Assembly (NCBI GenBank): GCA_050943135.1
Contig: JBMNOP010000012.1
Coordinates: 35,308 to 99,307 of the forward strand
Reading direction: 5' to 3'
DNA: 64,000 nucleotides
From: RUG695 sp050943135
GTDB taxonomy: Bacteria > Planctomycetota > Planctomycetia > Pirellulales > Thermoguttaceae
Part shown: positions 8,886 to 17,339 of the stretch, piece by piece
Position numbering within the stretch: position 1 is the first letter of the stretch
Layout: every line of letters begins with the position of its first letter
Made by a program: the position numbers and the translations under genes
The notes under the pieces: generated by a model
Seen by the model: the letters and a program-made list of their open reading frames with translations, nothing else
Databases searched by the model: none
What the model was told of the DNA's origin: nothing

Positions 8886-10858
8886 CACTCATTTCTCCCT
8901 TGCATAACCCGTCGGAATTCATCGAACGATGTAACCCCGCTGCCAATCAAATCGGCACCGTCGGTAAAAAACCCACGGCTTCCCGACTTGAGAGCGGCTT
9001 TCCGGATGGCATCGGCCGACGGGTTTTTGAGGATAACCTGACGGATTTCATCGTTAACAATGATCGCGTCGTAGATTCCGGCCCTTCCCCAGTAACCGAT
9101 TTCAAGGCAGTAGGGGCACGGCTCGTAGCGGTCTCTTTTGCCCGGTTCCGGTGGCGCATGCACGCGTCGGCGATAAATTGTTTTGACCGACTGTGGGTTG
9201 AGCCCCAAACGACGGATAAGATCCGGCGGTGCGGGGATCTCTTCTTTGCAGTGGGGGCAGAGTCGACGGATCAGGCGTTGCGAAACCACGGCAAAGAGGG
9301 ATTCCGCAAAAAGTTTTCGGGGGATGCCGGTTTGTAACACGCGCATGATGGTGTCGGCCGAGTCGATCCCGCGGAACGAGCTGAAGATCAGTCGGTCGTG
9401 GCCGACCTCTTCACAGCAGAGTTTGAGTGTATCGAGGTTGACCATATCCCGTATCAGTAGGACTTTCGGCTCCTTGAAGAAAACGTCGGGCAAGACGGTC
9501 ATCGGCGTCTCTTTTTTCCCGGAATCGTAGGTAACTTTCGTCAGATTTTCGATCGTTATTTGGGGAGACTGGACATCTTCGACCGTGACAAAGTCGCGTG
9601 TGAAACGGTCGGTGGAATTAAACGCGACGTCGGTAAAGGTCCGAAGCCCCTGACCCGGAGCGGCTGATAGGATACAGAGCCCCTTGTCGGCAGCAAGAAC
9701 CTTGCGAAACATTTCTTGCCGCTTAGGTGTCATTCCGAGTTCTTCGAGATTTGTGAACGGAAGATTCAAAAGCCGGAGCTGCACGAGCGTTTCCTCCGCT
9801 CCCCCTTTTCCCTGGGTTGCCAGAAGAGCATCCATCTTTTTTTTCCGGTCATACTTCATTCTGAACTCGCCGGTTTGGCGGCGGGAATGTTCGTTGACAT
9901 CGGCGCCGACGAGAACTTTCATTGCCCGAACGATTCCCCGAGCGTCTTGAGGGGAAACCAGACGCTTTCCGGCCGGGTCGAGGACGGTATTGAGGGGGAT
10001 CCATACCCCGTCGATAAGAAAAGAAATCCCGGCCTGAGCGGGACCGCTCGTGATTCGGATCATCACGGCATTATAGCGTATCGCCTGATAGACCACCTCT
10101 TTGAAATGGTTGAATCCGGGCTGTTGATTGCGTGCGGCGATGGTCCTTCCCTTTTTAGCTTCTTCCGAGACGCGCCTTCCCGACGCTTGGATCTCAATGG
10201 GGGCACCGGTCAGGTAAATCATCGGTTTCGGTTTACTCACGTCCATTCCAACCAAACGTTTGACCAAGAAGGCGATATGCCCCGGAGTCATGACCCTGTC
10301 GGCTTCGAGGAGCTTGGAATTCCGGTAGATGATGTAAGAGAGCAGAGGGATAATCCAACCGACCGCCAAAAGCGGAAACCCGACCCAGAAAACCGGGATG
10401 AAAAGCGCCACGAGAAACATCAGGGGAAAGGATGTTACTAGGGTGGTATTCCACTTGACACGATGCAAATCAGCCTGGCGTTGGGCGTCGTTGTTGACCC
10501 AGGTCGATGTTGCAACCCAAAGCCAAAAGACGACCATTATCAGTGTGAGTTTTACCGCACTGAAATAACGCCCCCCCTCTTTACGCCACCCGTTGCGATA
10601 AGCTTCGTTTCCCATAGCTTCGATGTTCTTTTGGCTTTGGGTCGAGTAGCGAAGATCTTTGCGCCAAATCTGAAAGCATTTAAAAAAGTTTCCGTACCAG
10701 CTGTCTTGGTCGTAGTAATCGACATCTGGCTTGGCTTCGTCTTTTTTGTCTGCCGCCTCGGCCGGTGCTCCGGCGACACCGGCAAGGAGGAGAAAGGCCA
10801 GCGAAAAGAGTGCCGGAAGAAGGATGCGGCGTAACGATCGGTGTTTCATAGATGCCAT
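8885..10858 (-). CDS. Membrane-anchored GspE/PilB-like protein with degenerate ATPase motifs (paralog 2)
   Basis: Paralog of the downstream gene, 657 residues. It begins with a signal-peptide-like segment (RRILLPALFSLAFLLLAGV, cleaved after an Ala-rich AEAA stretch). Three membrane helices follow between about residues 100 and 185, then a GspE-like cytoplasmic part. The same substitutions occur as in paralog 1: Walker A SAAPGQGLRT (about residues 400-410) without the lysine, Walker B EPKVLLIRD without the glutamate, and His box FSSFRGIDS with arginine for histidine. The Asp box TVEDVQSP and the zinc cysteines CPHC and CPYC are kept. Conservation of the fold but not the active site in both copies argues for a maintained non-catalytic role. 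The gene starts two bases after the pilT stop and ends in a TGATG overlap with paralog 1, so the three form one operon. A second in-frame ATG at 10849 is possible. Confidence 0.8.
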   Translation of the reverse strand: MASMKHRSLRRILLPALFSLAFLLLAGVAGAPAEAADKKDEAKPDVDYYDQDSWYGNFFKCFQIWRKDLRYSTQSQKNIEAMGNEAYRNGWRKEGGRYFSAVKLTLIMVVFWLWVATSTWVNNDAQRQADLHRVKWNTTLVTSFPLMFLVALFIPVFWVGFPLLAVGWIIPLLSYIIYRNSKLLEADRVMTPGHIAFLVKRLVGMDVSKPKPMIYLTGAPIEIQASGRRVSEEAKKGRTIAARNQQPGFNHFKEVVYQAIRYNAVMIRITSGPAQAGISFLIDGVWIPLNTVLDPAGKRLVSPQDARGIVRAMKVLVGADVNEHSRRQTGEFRMKYDRKKKMDALLATQGKGGAEETLVQLRLLNLPFTNLEELGMTPKRQEMFRKVLAADKGLCILSAAPGQGLRTFTDVAFNSTDRFTRDFVTVEDVQSPQITIENLTKVTYDSGKKETPMTVLPDVFFKEPKVLLIRDMVNLDTLKLCCEEVGHDRLIFSSFRGIDSADTIMRVLQTGIPRKLFAESLFAVVSQRLIRRLCPHCKEEIPAPPDLIRRLGLNPQSVKTIYRRRVHAPPEPGKRDRYEPCPYCLEIGYWGRAGIYDAIIVNDEIRQVILKNPSADAIRKAALKSGSRGFFTDGADLIGSGVTSFDEFRRVMQGRNE

Positions 10859-10860
10859 AT

Positions 10861-12009
10861 TTACAGAATACCCGGTTCTTTGACTTCGATACCCTTGAGC
10901 GCCATTTTTAGCGATTCGATGTTCGGTGCGAACCGGAATGCTGTGGCGCGGTCGATTTTTTTGGCCTGAACGAGGCTTTTGAGGCTCATCGTGAAATCCT
11001 GCATTCCTTCCTGAGCGCCGATACGTACGGCGTCGGCGAGCTTTTCGTCATGTTCTTCCAAGATGAGTTTCTGCACGATGCTGTTGAAAATCATAATTTC
11101 ACAGGTCGGAACCCGTTGCACCCCCGGAAGAACCGAGGGGAGAAGCTTTTGGGCGACAATCCCCTTCATATTCAGCGCCAGGGCACTGCGAATCGCACTG
11201 TGCATGTTGGCAGGAAAAAGGTCGAGGATACGACCGATCGTCGAAGGAGCCGAAGAGGCGTGAATTGTTCCGAAGACCAAGTGCCCGGTTTCGGCGGCAT
11301 GAATCGCCGTTTCGAATGTTTCGCGGTCACGCATCTCCCCGACGAGCATCACGTCGGGGTCCTCTCGCACGGCATGTTTCATCCCAACGCTGAAATCGAC
11401 GACGTCTTGCCCGATTTCTCTCTGGTTGATCAGGCATTTGTCTTCGGTAAACATAAATTCGATCGGGTCTTCGAGGGTCAGGATATGTTTGCAGTAGTTT
11501 CGATTGATCCAGTTGAGCATTGAGGCGATCGTTGTCGACTTGCCGCTCCCCGTGACCCCGGCCAGAAGAACCATTCCCTGTTCATGCTTGCAGAGGTTGT
11601 AGAGGATGGGCGGAAGGTGAAGCTTTTCGAGCTCGGGAATCTCGTTGTTGATACGACGGGCGACCAGACCGATATGCCCCGTCTGCGTCAAAACGTTGAC
11701 ACGAAACCGCCACTGAACCCCATCGCAGAGGCATGTGTGTGCGAAGTCGGCCCCGCCGTCGTTGTTGTAAATCTTCCGGTTTCGCTCGTCCATCATCGGG
11801 AAGATGAGGCGTTCCATTTCTTCGTCGTCGATCGGTCCGCGATTGAGGGTGCGCAGACTCCCCTTCACGCGGATATACGGAGGACGGTCTACCTTCAGGT
11901 GTAGGTCGCTCCCCTGAAATTTGACCAGTGCCCGAAAAAGCGTGTCGATTTCAAGCTCTTTCTTTTTGCGCGTAAAACGAAGTTCTGTTCCCGCATCGGT
12001 AGATGACAT
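10861..12009 (-). CDS. pilT: PilT-type pilus retraction ATPase
   Basis: Hexameric secretion-superfamily ATPase that disassembles type IV pili and powers retraction. All catalytic elements are intact in the 382-residue product: Walker A GVTGSGKSTT, Asp box TLEDPIEFMF, Walker B DPDVMLVGEMRDRET, and His box HLVFGTIHASSA. The AIRSALALNMKGIVAQKLLP block is followed by the PilT-type C-terminal region (EGMQDFTMSL). The N-terminal FQGSDLHLKVDRPPYIRVKG segment is the PilT PAS-like domain. The start ATG follows a GGGAG site by about 10 bases. It is the first gene of the minus-strand cluster containing two degenerate GspE-like proteins, and is probably the sole active motor encoded there. No pilin or PilC gene is present in the window. 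Confidence 0.9.
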   Translation of the reverse strand: MSSTDAGTELRFTRKKKELEIDTLFRALVKFQGSDLHLKVDRPPYIRVKGSLRTLNRGPIDDEEMERLIFPMMDERNRKIYNNDGGADFAHTCLCDGVQWRFRVNVLTQTGHIGLVARRINNEIPELEKLHLPPILYNLCKHEQGMVLLAGVTGSGKSTTIASMLNWINRNYCKHILTLEDPIEFMFTEDKCLINQREIGQDVVDFSVGMKHAVREDPDVMLVGEMRDRETFETAIHAAETGHLVFGTIHASSAPSTIGRILDLFPANMHSAIRSALALNMKGIVAQKLLPSVLPGVQRVPTCEIMIFNSIVQKLILEEHDEKLADAVRIGAQEGMQDFTMSLKSLVQAKKIDRATAFRFAPNIESLKMALKGIEVKEPGIL

Positions 12010-12078
12010 AACCTGACAACTCCCTTTTTTGATTTCGTACGGTGCCGGAAATCCTCGGGTGGAGATAGGAGGAAACTC

Positions 12079-12112
12079 GCCGACACCTCATGTTTGCCGA
12101 CACCTCATGTTT
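12079..12112. repeat. Two tandem copies of a 17-base unit
   Basis: The unit GCCGACACCTCATGTTT occurs twice head to tail with no mismatch, in the gap between the divergent pilT and vWA-like genes. The position upstream of pilT (about 70-100 bases from its ATG) would suit a regulator-binding site, but a recent slippage duplication is equally possible. The rest of the 12010-12332 gap shows no gene. Confidence 0.7.
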
Positions 12113-12332
12113 TATGTGGTAATTTTACTCGACCGGCGAGCCTCATTATAGCCTTTCGAGAGGAAATTACAATCAGTCTTCCGGACGCCGTCTCCCTTCG
12201 CACGTTCCATATTTTCTGGTCGGAGAGGAGGGATATGCCCCATATTTTTTTGCGTTGTTGGTTTTTTTGCCGGCGGAAGGTAAAATATGTCGATGGATGT
12301 TACGAAAACGCACCCCCGAAAGTTGTGATCCA

Positions 12333-13541
12333 ATGAAATACGGTTTTTCCCTTTTTGCCCTGTTTTTTTCCCTCTGCGCCGTTTTCCCTCTGTGTGGGAA
12401 CAACACGATCGAAACGTTTCGGCCCGACGACGGTTTGCCAGTTTTTGTCGTTCCGCTCACGGCTCCTTCGTCTTCCGACGTGGTCGCGGTCGATGCGGTC
12501 GTTGCCGTTGATCTTTCGGCAAGTCAGCTTTCGGGTTTGGTCCGTGAAGAGGCCCGAAAGGCGGTCGGTGTGTTTATTGCCGCACTACCCGCCGGCTCAC
12601 GGGTACAGGTTTTTGTCGCCTCAAACGAAATGACACCGATCCCCTCGACCGCCAATTTTGCCGTTGCTTCGCCCGAACTGGCCGACCGAGCTATCGCCGA
12701 CCTGGTCAAAGAGACACCCCTCGGGGCAATGGATCTAAAAAATATGATCAAAGTCTCTCGCGAGGTGCTGTGCGCGCTTGACGAGTCGAATCCGAAGTCG
12801 ATCGTCTTTATCGGGCGGGGTGTCAGCACCGCCACCTTTTTTGACAGGCACGAGGCCGCATTGCTTACCCGCGATCTGGTCAAAGACCGGATCACGTTCA
12901 GTGCTTTTGCCAACGGGGCGGTCACCAACAACAATGTGCTGGCTTGTCTTGTTTATCAGACCGGCGGACATATCGTCGATTTGCGCGTCAAAGACGGCAA
13001 CGCTGCGGGAGCGAGCCTGGCCGAATCGGCAAAAGCCGCAGTTTACTGGCCCGGCGAGGAGTCACTTGTCGAGGAGCAGCTGGCCGCGCGAATCGGCGCC
13101 GAGTCGCTCTATCCCAAAAGGATTCCTCCGATCCGAAGTGATCGGGAAACTTTTCTGATCGGTGTTGGGGACTTTCCCCCGGGTTGGCAGATCGCGCTTT
13201 CGCTCCCGTTCGCCCGGGCCGACGGCACACCGGTTTCCTTGGACTTCGACTTTGTCGCCGACAAACCGCGAGAAGAGAATCGTACTCTGGTTCGAATGGT
13301 TCACGATGCCGCCAAAGATGGAGGTATTGCCCTGCCGATCACCAACCGCTCCCTCCTGCGTGAATACCAGGCCGCCCTGCAAAACCGGGAGGATACGGTG
13401 CAAAAAATGGGGAAACAGGCCGCGGAAAGCGGTCAGCACCGGGAAGCTTCGGTCCTTCTCGGGACTCCCGCCGCCACGTCGATTGAAAACAAGACGCCCG
13501 AACAGAAGAGCGCCCCTGACAGAAAACAGCCGCGCAAATAA
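12333..13541 (+). CDS. Exported von Willebrand factor A-like protein
   Basis: The 402-residue product opens with a clear signal peptide (MKYGFSLFALFFSLCAVFPL). A vWA-like fold covers about residues 45-240: the metal-ion-dependent adhesion motif DLSAS ends a hydrophobic strand (VVAVDAVVAVDLSAS), an amphipathic helix (REEARKAVGVFIAAL) follows, then strands SRVQVFVAS and SIVFIGRG. The remainder has beta-sheet character and a charged, low-complexity C-terminal tail. The family binds ligands through the bound metal, but no partner can be named here. The ORF is open upstream to a TTG at 12255, but only the ATG at 12333 gives a signal peptide. It is transcribed away from pilT and is followed by the Gly-rich protein gene on the same strand after a 545-base gap. 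Confidence 0.65.
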   Translation: MKYGFSLFALFFSLCAVFPLCGNNTIETFRPDDGLPVFVVPLTAPSSSDVVAVDAVVAVDLSASQLSGLVREEARKAVGVFIAALPAGSRVQVFVASNEMTPIPSTANFAVASPELADRAIADLVKETPLGAMDLKNMIKVSREVLCALDESNPKSIVFIGRGVSTATFFDRHEAALLTRDLVKDRITFSAFANGAVTNNNVLACLVYQTGGHIVDLRVKDGNAAGASLAESAKAAVYWPGEESLVEEQLAARIGAESLYPKRIPPIRSDRETFLIGVGDFPPGWQIALSLPFARADGTPVSLDFDFVADKPREENRTLVRMVHDAAKDGGIALPITNRSLLREYQAALQNREDTVQKMGKQAAESGQHREASVLLGTPAATSIENKTPEQKSAPDRKQPRK

Positions 13542-14086
13542 ACATCAATACGGTTGTGCAGGCGTAAATCCCTCTCGAACGGTCTTCCCCCCTTTCCTGC
13601 CCTGCTTTTTTCGAAAAAAAGGGGGGTATGCCCTTCTTTTTGTTGATAATTAATAAAAACTAGGTAATATTTACAACATGGGCAATTGGCTCGACTCTTT
13701 CGTTCCGTATAGGTTTCCCCTGGCGGAGTCGGCTGTCGGCCAACGCTCGCCGCGATCCGCCCGCCGCGGTTTCCCTTCTTCCTTTCCCGCGAAAATGCCG
13801 GTCAGGCCAAATGAACCGAAAAAGAGAGTAATGCACATTCTTTCTTTTGTGTCAAATGGTTGATCCGTGTTCCTCGGAATAAGGGACGAAACGGTTATTG
13901 GCTTTATTCCCGCGTCCGGGTGAGTCGAAACATAATAGGAATATAGGGTAGCTTTCTGCCCGGACAGTTTGCATAAATTTGCGCGTTGTAGGGGTTGTGC
14001 GGACGTATCTTGCCTGTTCTTCCCCAAACCGAACCACAGAATTCATTTTACCGTTGACCCAAATTTCGGATGGAGAGGTTCATTTT
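13542..14086. other. Intergenic region with an inverted repeat, no gene recognised
   Basis: Just after the vWA-like gene the sequence contains CCCCCCTTT and AAAGGGGGG around an inner TTTTTTCGAAAAAA (about 13588-13626). It can fold into a hairpin and may end transcription. Short ORFs on both strands have no signal peptide, ribosome site or familiar composition, so I do not call them. The last 100 bases before the ATG at 14087 contain a purine-rich ribosome site (GGAGAGG at 14071-14077). Confidence 0.4.
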
Positions 14087-17000
14087 ATGAAAAACCGGCT
14101 TTTCCTTCTTTCGATGGTGCTTGTCGCATTTTCGGCCTACGGATCTCCCGTGAGCGGCGTTTCCGGCGGTCCCAATGCGCAAAACCCGTTTGCCGCCGCA
14201 GAGGCGGCTCTCGATGCCCGCGAATCCGGTTCGGAGCCCGGAACGGCGAATCTGCTCGGAGCCTCCGACGCCAACACACGCCTGAAAACCTCTCAGATAA
14301 AGTCGGAAATCAAGGCGGCCATCGACAGCGCCCGGAAACAGGCGGCCAAAGACCCGCTCGGTGCAATTCAGAATATCAAGCTGGCAATTGCCACCGTCCA
14401 GAATGATCCCGTCCTGGCCGATGCCGATCGGGAAGAACTCCTTGCCTCCCTGGAAGCGAACGCCCGTTTCCTGGAACGAGAGAAATTCGCCAAAGATAAG
14501 CGCGACCTCGATGCGATGCGCAACAAGGCGAAACTGACCGCGATTGCCTCGATCACGAATCAGCGTGCCGAAAATCAGAAAAAGGTCGAAGAAATCATGA
14601 AGCGCTTCAATTCGTTGGTCGCCGAAGAGCAGTATACGCTTGCTGCCGATGTTGCGAGCTCCGCTGCCGACCTGATCGACGATCTCGCGCTCCCGACCCA
14701 GGCAGCAAATGTCGCTCGCCTGACCGACGCCTACACCGAAAACGCATTTCTTCGCAAATACCGCCGAATTCGCTATCTCGATGTGCTGATGTCGGTGGAA
14801 CGCTCGCACATCCCGACCTCAGACGAACCACCGATCATCTATCCCGACGCCGATACCTGGCTCGCGCTTTCCAAAGCGCGGAAAGAAAAATATTCCGACG
14901 CTTCCCTATTCACCCAATCCGAGACCCGTAAGAAGATTATTCGGGCGCTGAACGACACGATCGACGTGCGTGTTGACGAAAGCGATGAGGAAGGCCGTCC
15001 GCTGACCGATTGGATAAACGAGATCAAGCGCGAAAAAGGAATCAACATCGTCTTTGACCGCGCCGCGATTGAAGAGGGGGAAAACTCCCTCGATGAAATG
15101 GTAATTCACGACACCCTCCTTTCGGTCAGTTTCCGGACGGCGCTGAACCTGGTTCTGCGCCCCTACGACTTGATGGCGTGTGTCCGTGACGAATATCTGT
15201 ATATCACCACTAGAGAGACGATCGATAACCTCGAATCCTCGGACGACCTCTGGCGAGAGATTTATCATCTCCGTTACTATCCGGTTTCGGATCTGACCCT
15301 TGTACCGAGCTCCGGAAACCTTAGCAGCCTGGGAGGAAACACTGGCTTTGGCGGCATGGGCGGTATGGGTGGTATGAGTGGCATGGGGGGTGGCATGGGC
15401 GGCCGCGGCGGCATGGGGGGAAACTTTAATGTTCCCGCCAAGGCCGACAAGCGTCCCGTGTCGGTTGAAACCTCCGAAACGACTCAAGCGGCCGGAACAC
15501 TCGTAACCGTGTCGGCTGATCTCGACGAAAAGTGGGACAACTACTTCGTCGCCGCGCCGAAAGAACCGGTCATCGCCGACGAATCGAGCGAAGAAGAAAG
15601 CGACGAAGAGCGAGAGGCTCAGCGGGTCAGGCAGCGGAAAGAGTATCAAGAGGCGCTCTACAACTTTCAGATGGACTTCGTCAAAGAGGTCAATGACCTG
15701 ATGAAAGAGGAAAAATTCGACGAGGCCGCGGCGGCAATCAAAGCCGCGTTGCGCGCCGATAAGGCGACCGGCTGGATGTACGAAGCCCTGGCGATCGCAC
15801 TCATGCAGACCGATGCTCCGCAGTCGGAGATCGAACGGGCCATCCTTTCGGCGGTCGAGTTTGCCGACGATCCGGTGACGATCCTCGGCGTGGCCGGGTA
15901 TTTGGAGACGATCGGCTCGAGCAAAAAAGCCCTGGAGCTTTATCGCGAAGTCTCGAAGTACGATCCGGCCCGTCCCGAACCCTACGTCCGCGCGCTGGCA
16001 TTGGCCCGGGAAACGGGTGACGAAGATGCCCAGAAATGGGTGACGATCGGTATCGCTTCCGGTGCCTGGGAAGGGCGTCTTGAAACCGATGTCTGGGAAG
16101 CCGGAAGCCAAATGGCCGGCGAGCTGATCGAAAAGATGAAGGCCGCAGGGCGAGACGAAGAACTCGCCGCATACGAAAAAGAATTGACTGAGGCGCTGGT
16201 GCGCGATTTGGTGATTGAGGTTCGCTGGAGCGGTGATGCCGAAGTCGATCTTGCGGTCAAAGAACCGGTCAACACCGTTTGTTGGTTTGCCCAGCCGCGA
16301 ACCGGTGCGGGAGGGATCCTCCGAACCGAGGCGGTAACCGCTGCCACGCTGGAGGCACAGCACGAAGGGGAACGGTGCAAGGTTTATACATGCCCGATGG
16401 CTTTTACCGGAAACTATGACGTCATCGTCAGCCGAACCTGGGGGGACCTCCCGCAGGGGAAAGTCACGGTGAACATTATCACCGGAATCGGCACGGAGAA
16501 TGAGAAAACCGCCAGCTACCCACTCGAATTGAAAGACGGGAAAGCCGGATTTACCGTGGAACTCGAAAACGGACGCCGCAGTGAAGAGGTCAAACAGGAA
16601 CTCCTGACCGCTACGGCGCTTGTCGAACAGCTTCGGGTAAAAACGAACAAGGAAATTTCCGAGAGGGTCAAAGCTTACCAAGACCGTTCAGCTCGAGCGG
16701 CAGCCGCCCGAGCCGCGGAAAACCAAAGCTATGCGGCTTCATACACCACCGGGGAAAAAGAACCGGAAAAGCAGCCCGATACCGACTTCACAACCCCCGA
16801 GTTTCAGTATACACTCGGAACCGATTCCGGTTATATGCCGGTGATTAGCACCATTTCCGTCGGGGCGCAGATGCAGCCGAACCTAGGGGTGACCCCCGAC
16901 CGGCGTTATGTGCTGATCTCTCCGAACGCCGCATTTAGCGGCATGCTCCGTATGTTCCAATACAACACCTCGTCGGGCGGCGGCATGAGCGGCGGGGGCT

Positions 17001-17200
17001 TCGGTGGAGGGATGAGCGGCGGCTTCGGCGGCATGGGCGGCGGGGGCGGGGGCAGTGGCATGGGAAGCATCAGCAGTATGCGCGGCAGCAGCAGCGGCAT
17101 GGGTAGCTTCGGCGGCATGGGCGGCGGTAGCCGTGGCGGTTACGGCGGTGGCATGGGCGGCGGTAGCCGCGGTGGTTACGGTGGCATGGGCGGTTATTGA
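14087..17200 (+). CDS. Large exported protein with STN-like domain, helical repeats and Gly/Met-rich repeats
   Basis: A 1037-residue protein of a type common in planctomycetes but without an assigned function. Signal peptide: MKNRLFLLSMVLVAFSAYG. A helical region of about residues 60-290 is rich in Ala, Lys and Glu. Residues about 310-375 (GINIVFDRAAIEEG through DEYLYITTRE) resemble the short STN/secretin N-terminal fold. A first Gly/Met repeat tract (GGMGGMGGMSGMGG) covers about residues 420-446, and acidic linker and TPR-like helices about 500-690. A second Gly-rich tract (GGGMSGGGFGGGMSGG and GSRGGYGG units) forms the last 75 residues. The helical-plus-STN arrangement hints at an envelope or secretin-associated role, which is inference. 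The frame is open upstream to 13979, but the ATG at 14087 has a ribosome site and the signal peptide. Confidence 0.7.
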   Translation: MKNRLFLLSMVLVAFSAYGSPVSGVSGGPNAQNPFAAAEAALDARESGSEPGTANLLGASDANTRLKTSQIKSEIKAAIDSARKQAAKDPLGAIQNIKLAIATVQNDPVLADADREELLASLEANARFLEREKFAKDKRDLDAMRNKAKLTAIASITNQRAENQKKVEEIMKRFNSLVAEEQYTLAADVASSAADLIDDLALPTQAANVARLTDAYTENAFLRKYRRIRYLDVLMSVERSHIPTSDEPPIIYPDADTWLALSKARKEKYSDASLFTQSETRKKIIRALNDTIDVRVDESDEEGRPLTDWINEIKREKGINIVFDRAAIEEGENSLDEMVIHDTLLSVSFRTALNLVLRPYDLMACVRDEYLYITTRETIDNLESSDDLWREIYHLRYYPVSDLTLVPSSGNLSSLGGNTGFGGMGGMGGMSGMGGGMGGRGGMGGNFNVPAKADKRPVSVETSETTQAAGTLVTVSADLDEKWDNYFVAAPKEPVIADESSEEESDEEREAQRVRQRKEYQEALYNFQMDFVKEVNDLMKEEKFDEAAAAIKAALRADKATGWMYEALAIALMQTDAPQSEIERAILSAVEFADDPVTILGVAGYLETIGSSKKALELYREVSKYDPARPEPYVRALALARETGDEDAQKWVTIGIASGAWEGRLETDVWEAGSQMAGELIEKMKAAGRDEELAAYEKELTEALVRDLVIEVRWSGDAEVDLAVKEPVNTVCWFAQPRTGAGGILRTEAVTAATLEAQHEGERCKVYTCPMAFTGNYDVIVSRTWGDLPQGKVTVNIITGIGTENEKTASYPLELKDGKAGFTVELENGRRSEEVKQELLTATALVEQLRVKTNKEISERVKAYQDRSARAAAARAAENQSYAASYTTGEKEPEKQPDTDFTTPEFQYTLGTDSGYMPVISTISVGAQMQPNLGVTPDRRYVLISPNAAFSGMLRMFQYNTSSGGGMSGGGFGGGMSGGFGGMGGGGGGSGMGSISSMRGSSSGMGSFGGMGGGSRGGYGGGMGGGSRGGYGGMGGY

Positions 17201-17281
17201 CCTTGTGGGGGTGTAAACATCTTCTTTTTCTGCTAAAATCACACTACCTGTGTTCGGCAAATTTAACGCAAACCATCTAAC

Positions 17282-17315
17282 CAGACATACGCGCTGAAGC
17301 GCGTATGTCTGATTT
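17282..17315 (+). terminator. Strong hairpin between the Gly-rich protein and the DoxX-like gene
   Basis: Perfect 14-base inverted repeat, CAGACATACGCGCT at 17282-17295 and its complement at 17298-17311, with a 2-base loop, followed by a short ATTTT. The T run is weak, so it may be an attenuating or RNA-stabilising hairpin instead of a full terminator. It lies 25 bases before the start codon of the next gene. Confidence 0.6.
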
Positions 17316-17339
17316 TCGGAAATCCGAGGGAGGTGCCTT

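Noticed and set aside
13986..13999. 14-base sequence TTGTAGGGGTTGTG shared with 60671-60684, both upstream of genes
   Set aside because: In 64 kb several exact 14-base matches are expected by chance on the same strand, and flanking bases do not match, so no shared regulatory element is claimed.
13671..14027. Minus-strand ORF of 118 codons
   Set aside because: It lies in the leader of the Gly-rich protein gene, has no ribosome site and no family resemblance.
14906..16681. Long minus-strand ORF of 591 codons opposite the Gly-rich protein gene
   Set aside because: It is the antisense of a real gene with a signal peptide; its translation has a shadow-like composition rich in Arg, Gly and Phe without domains.
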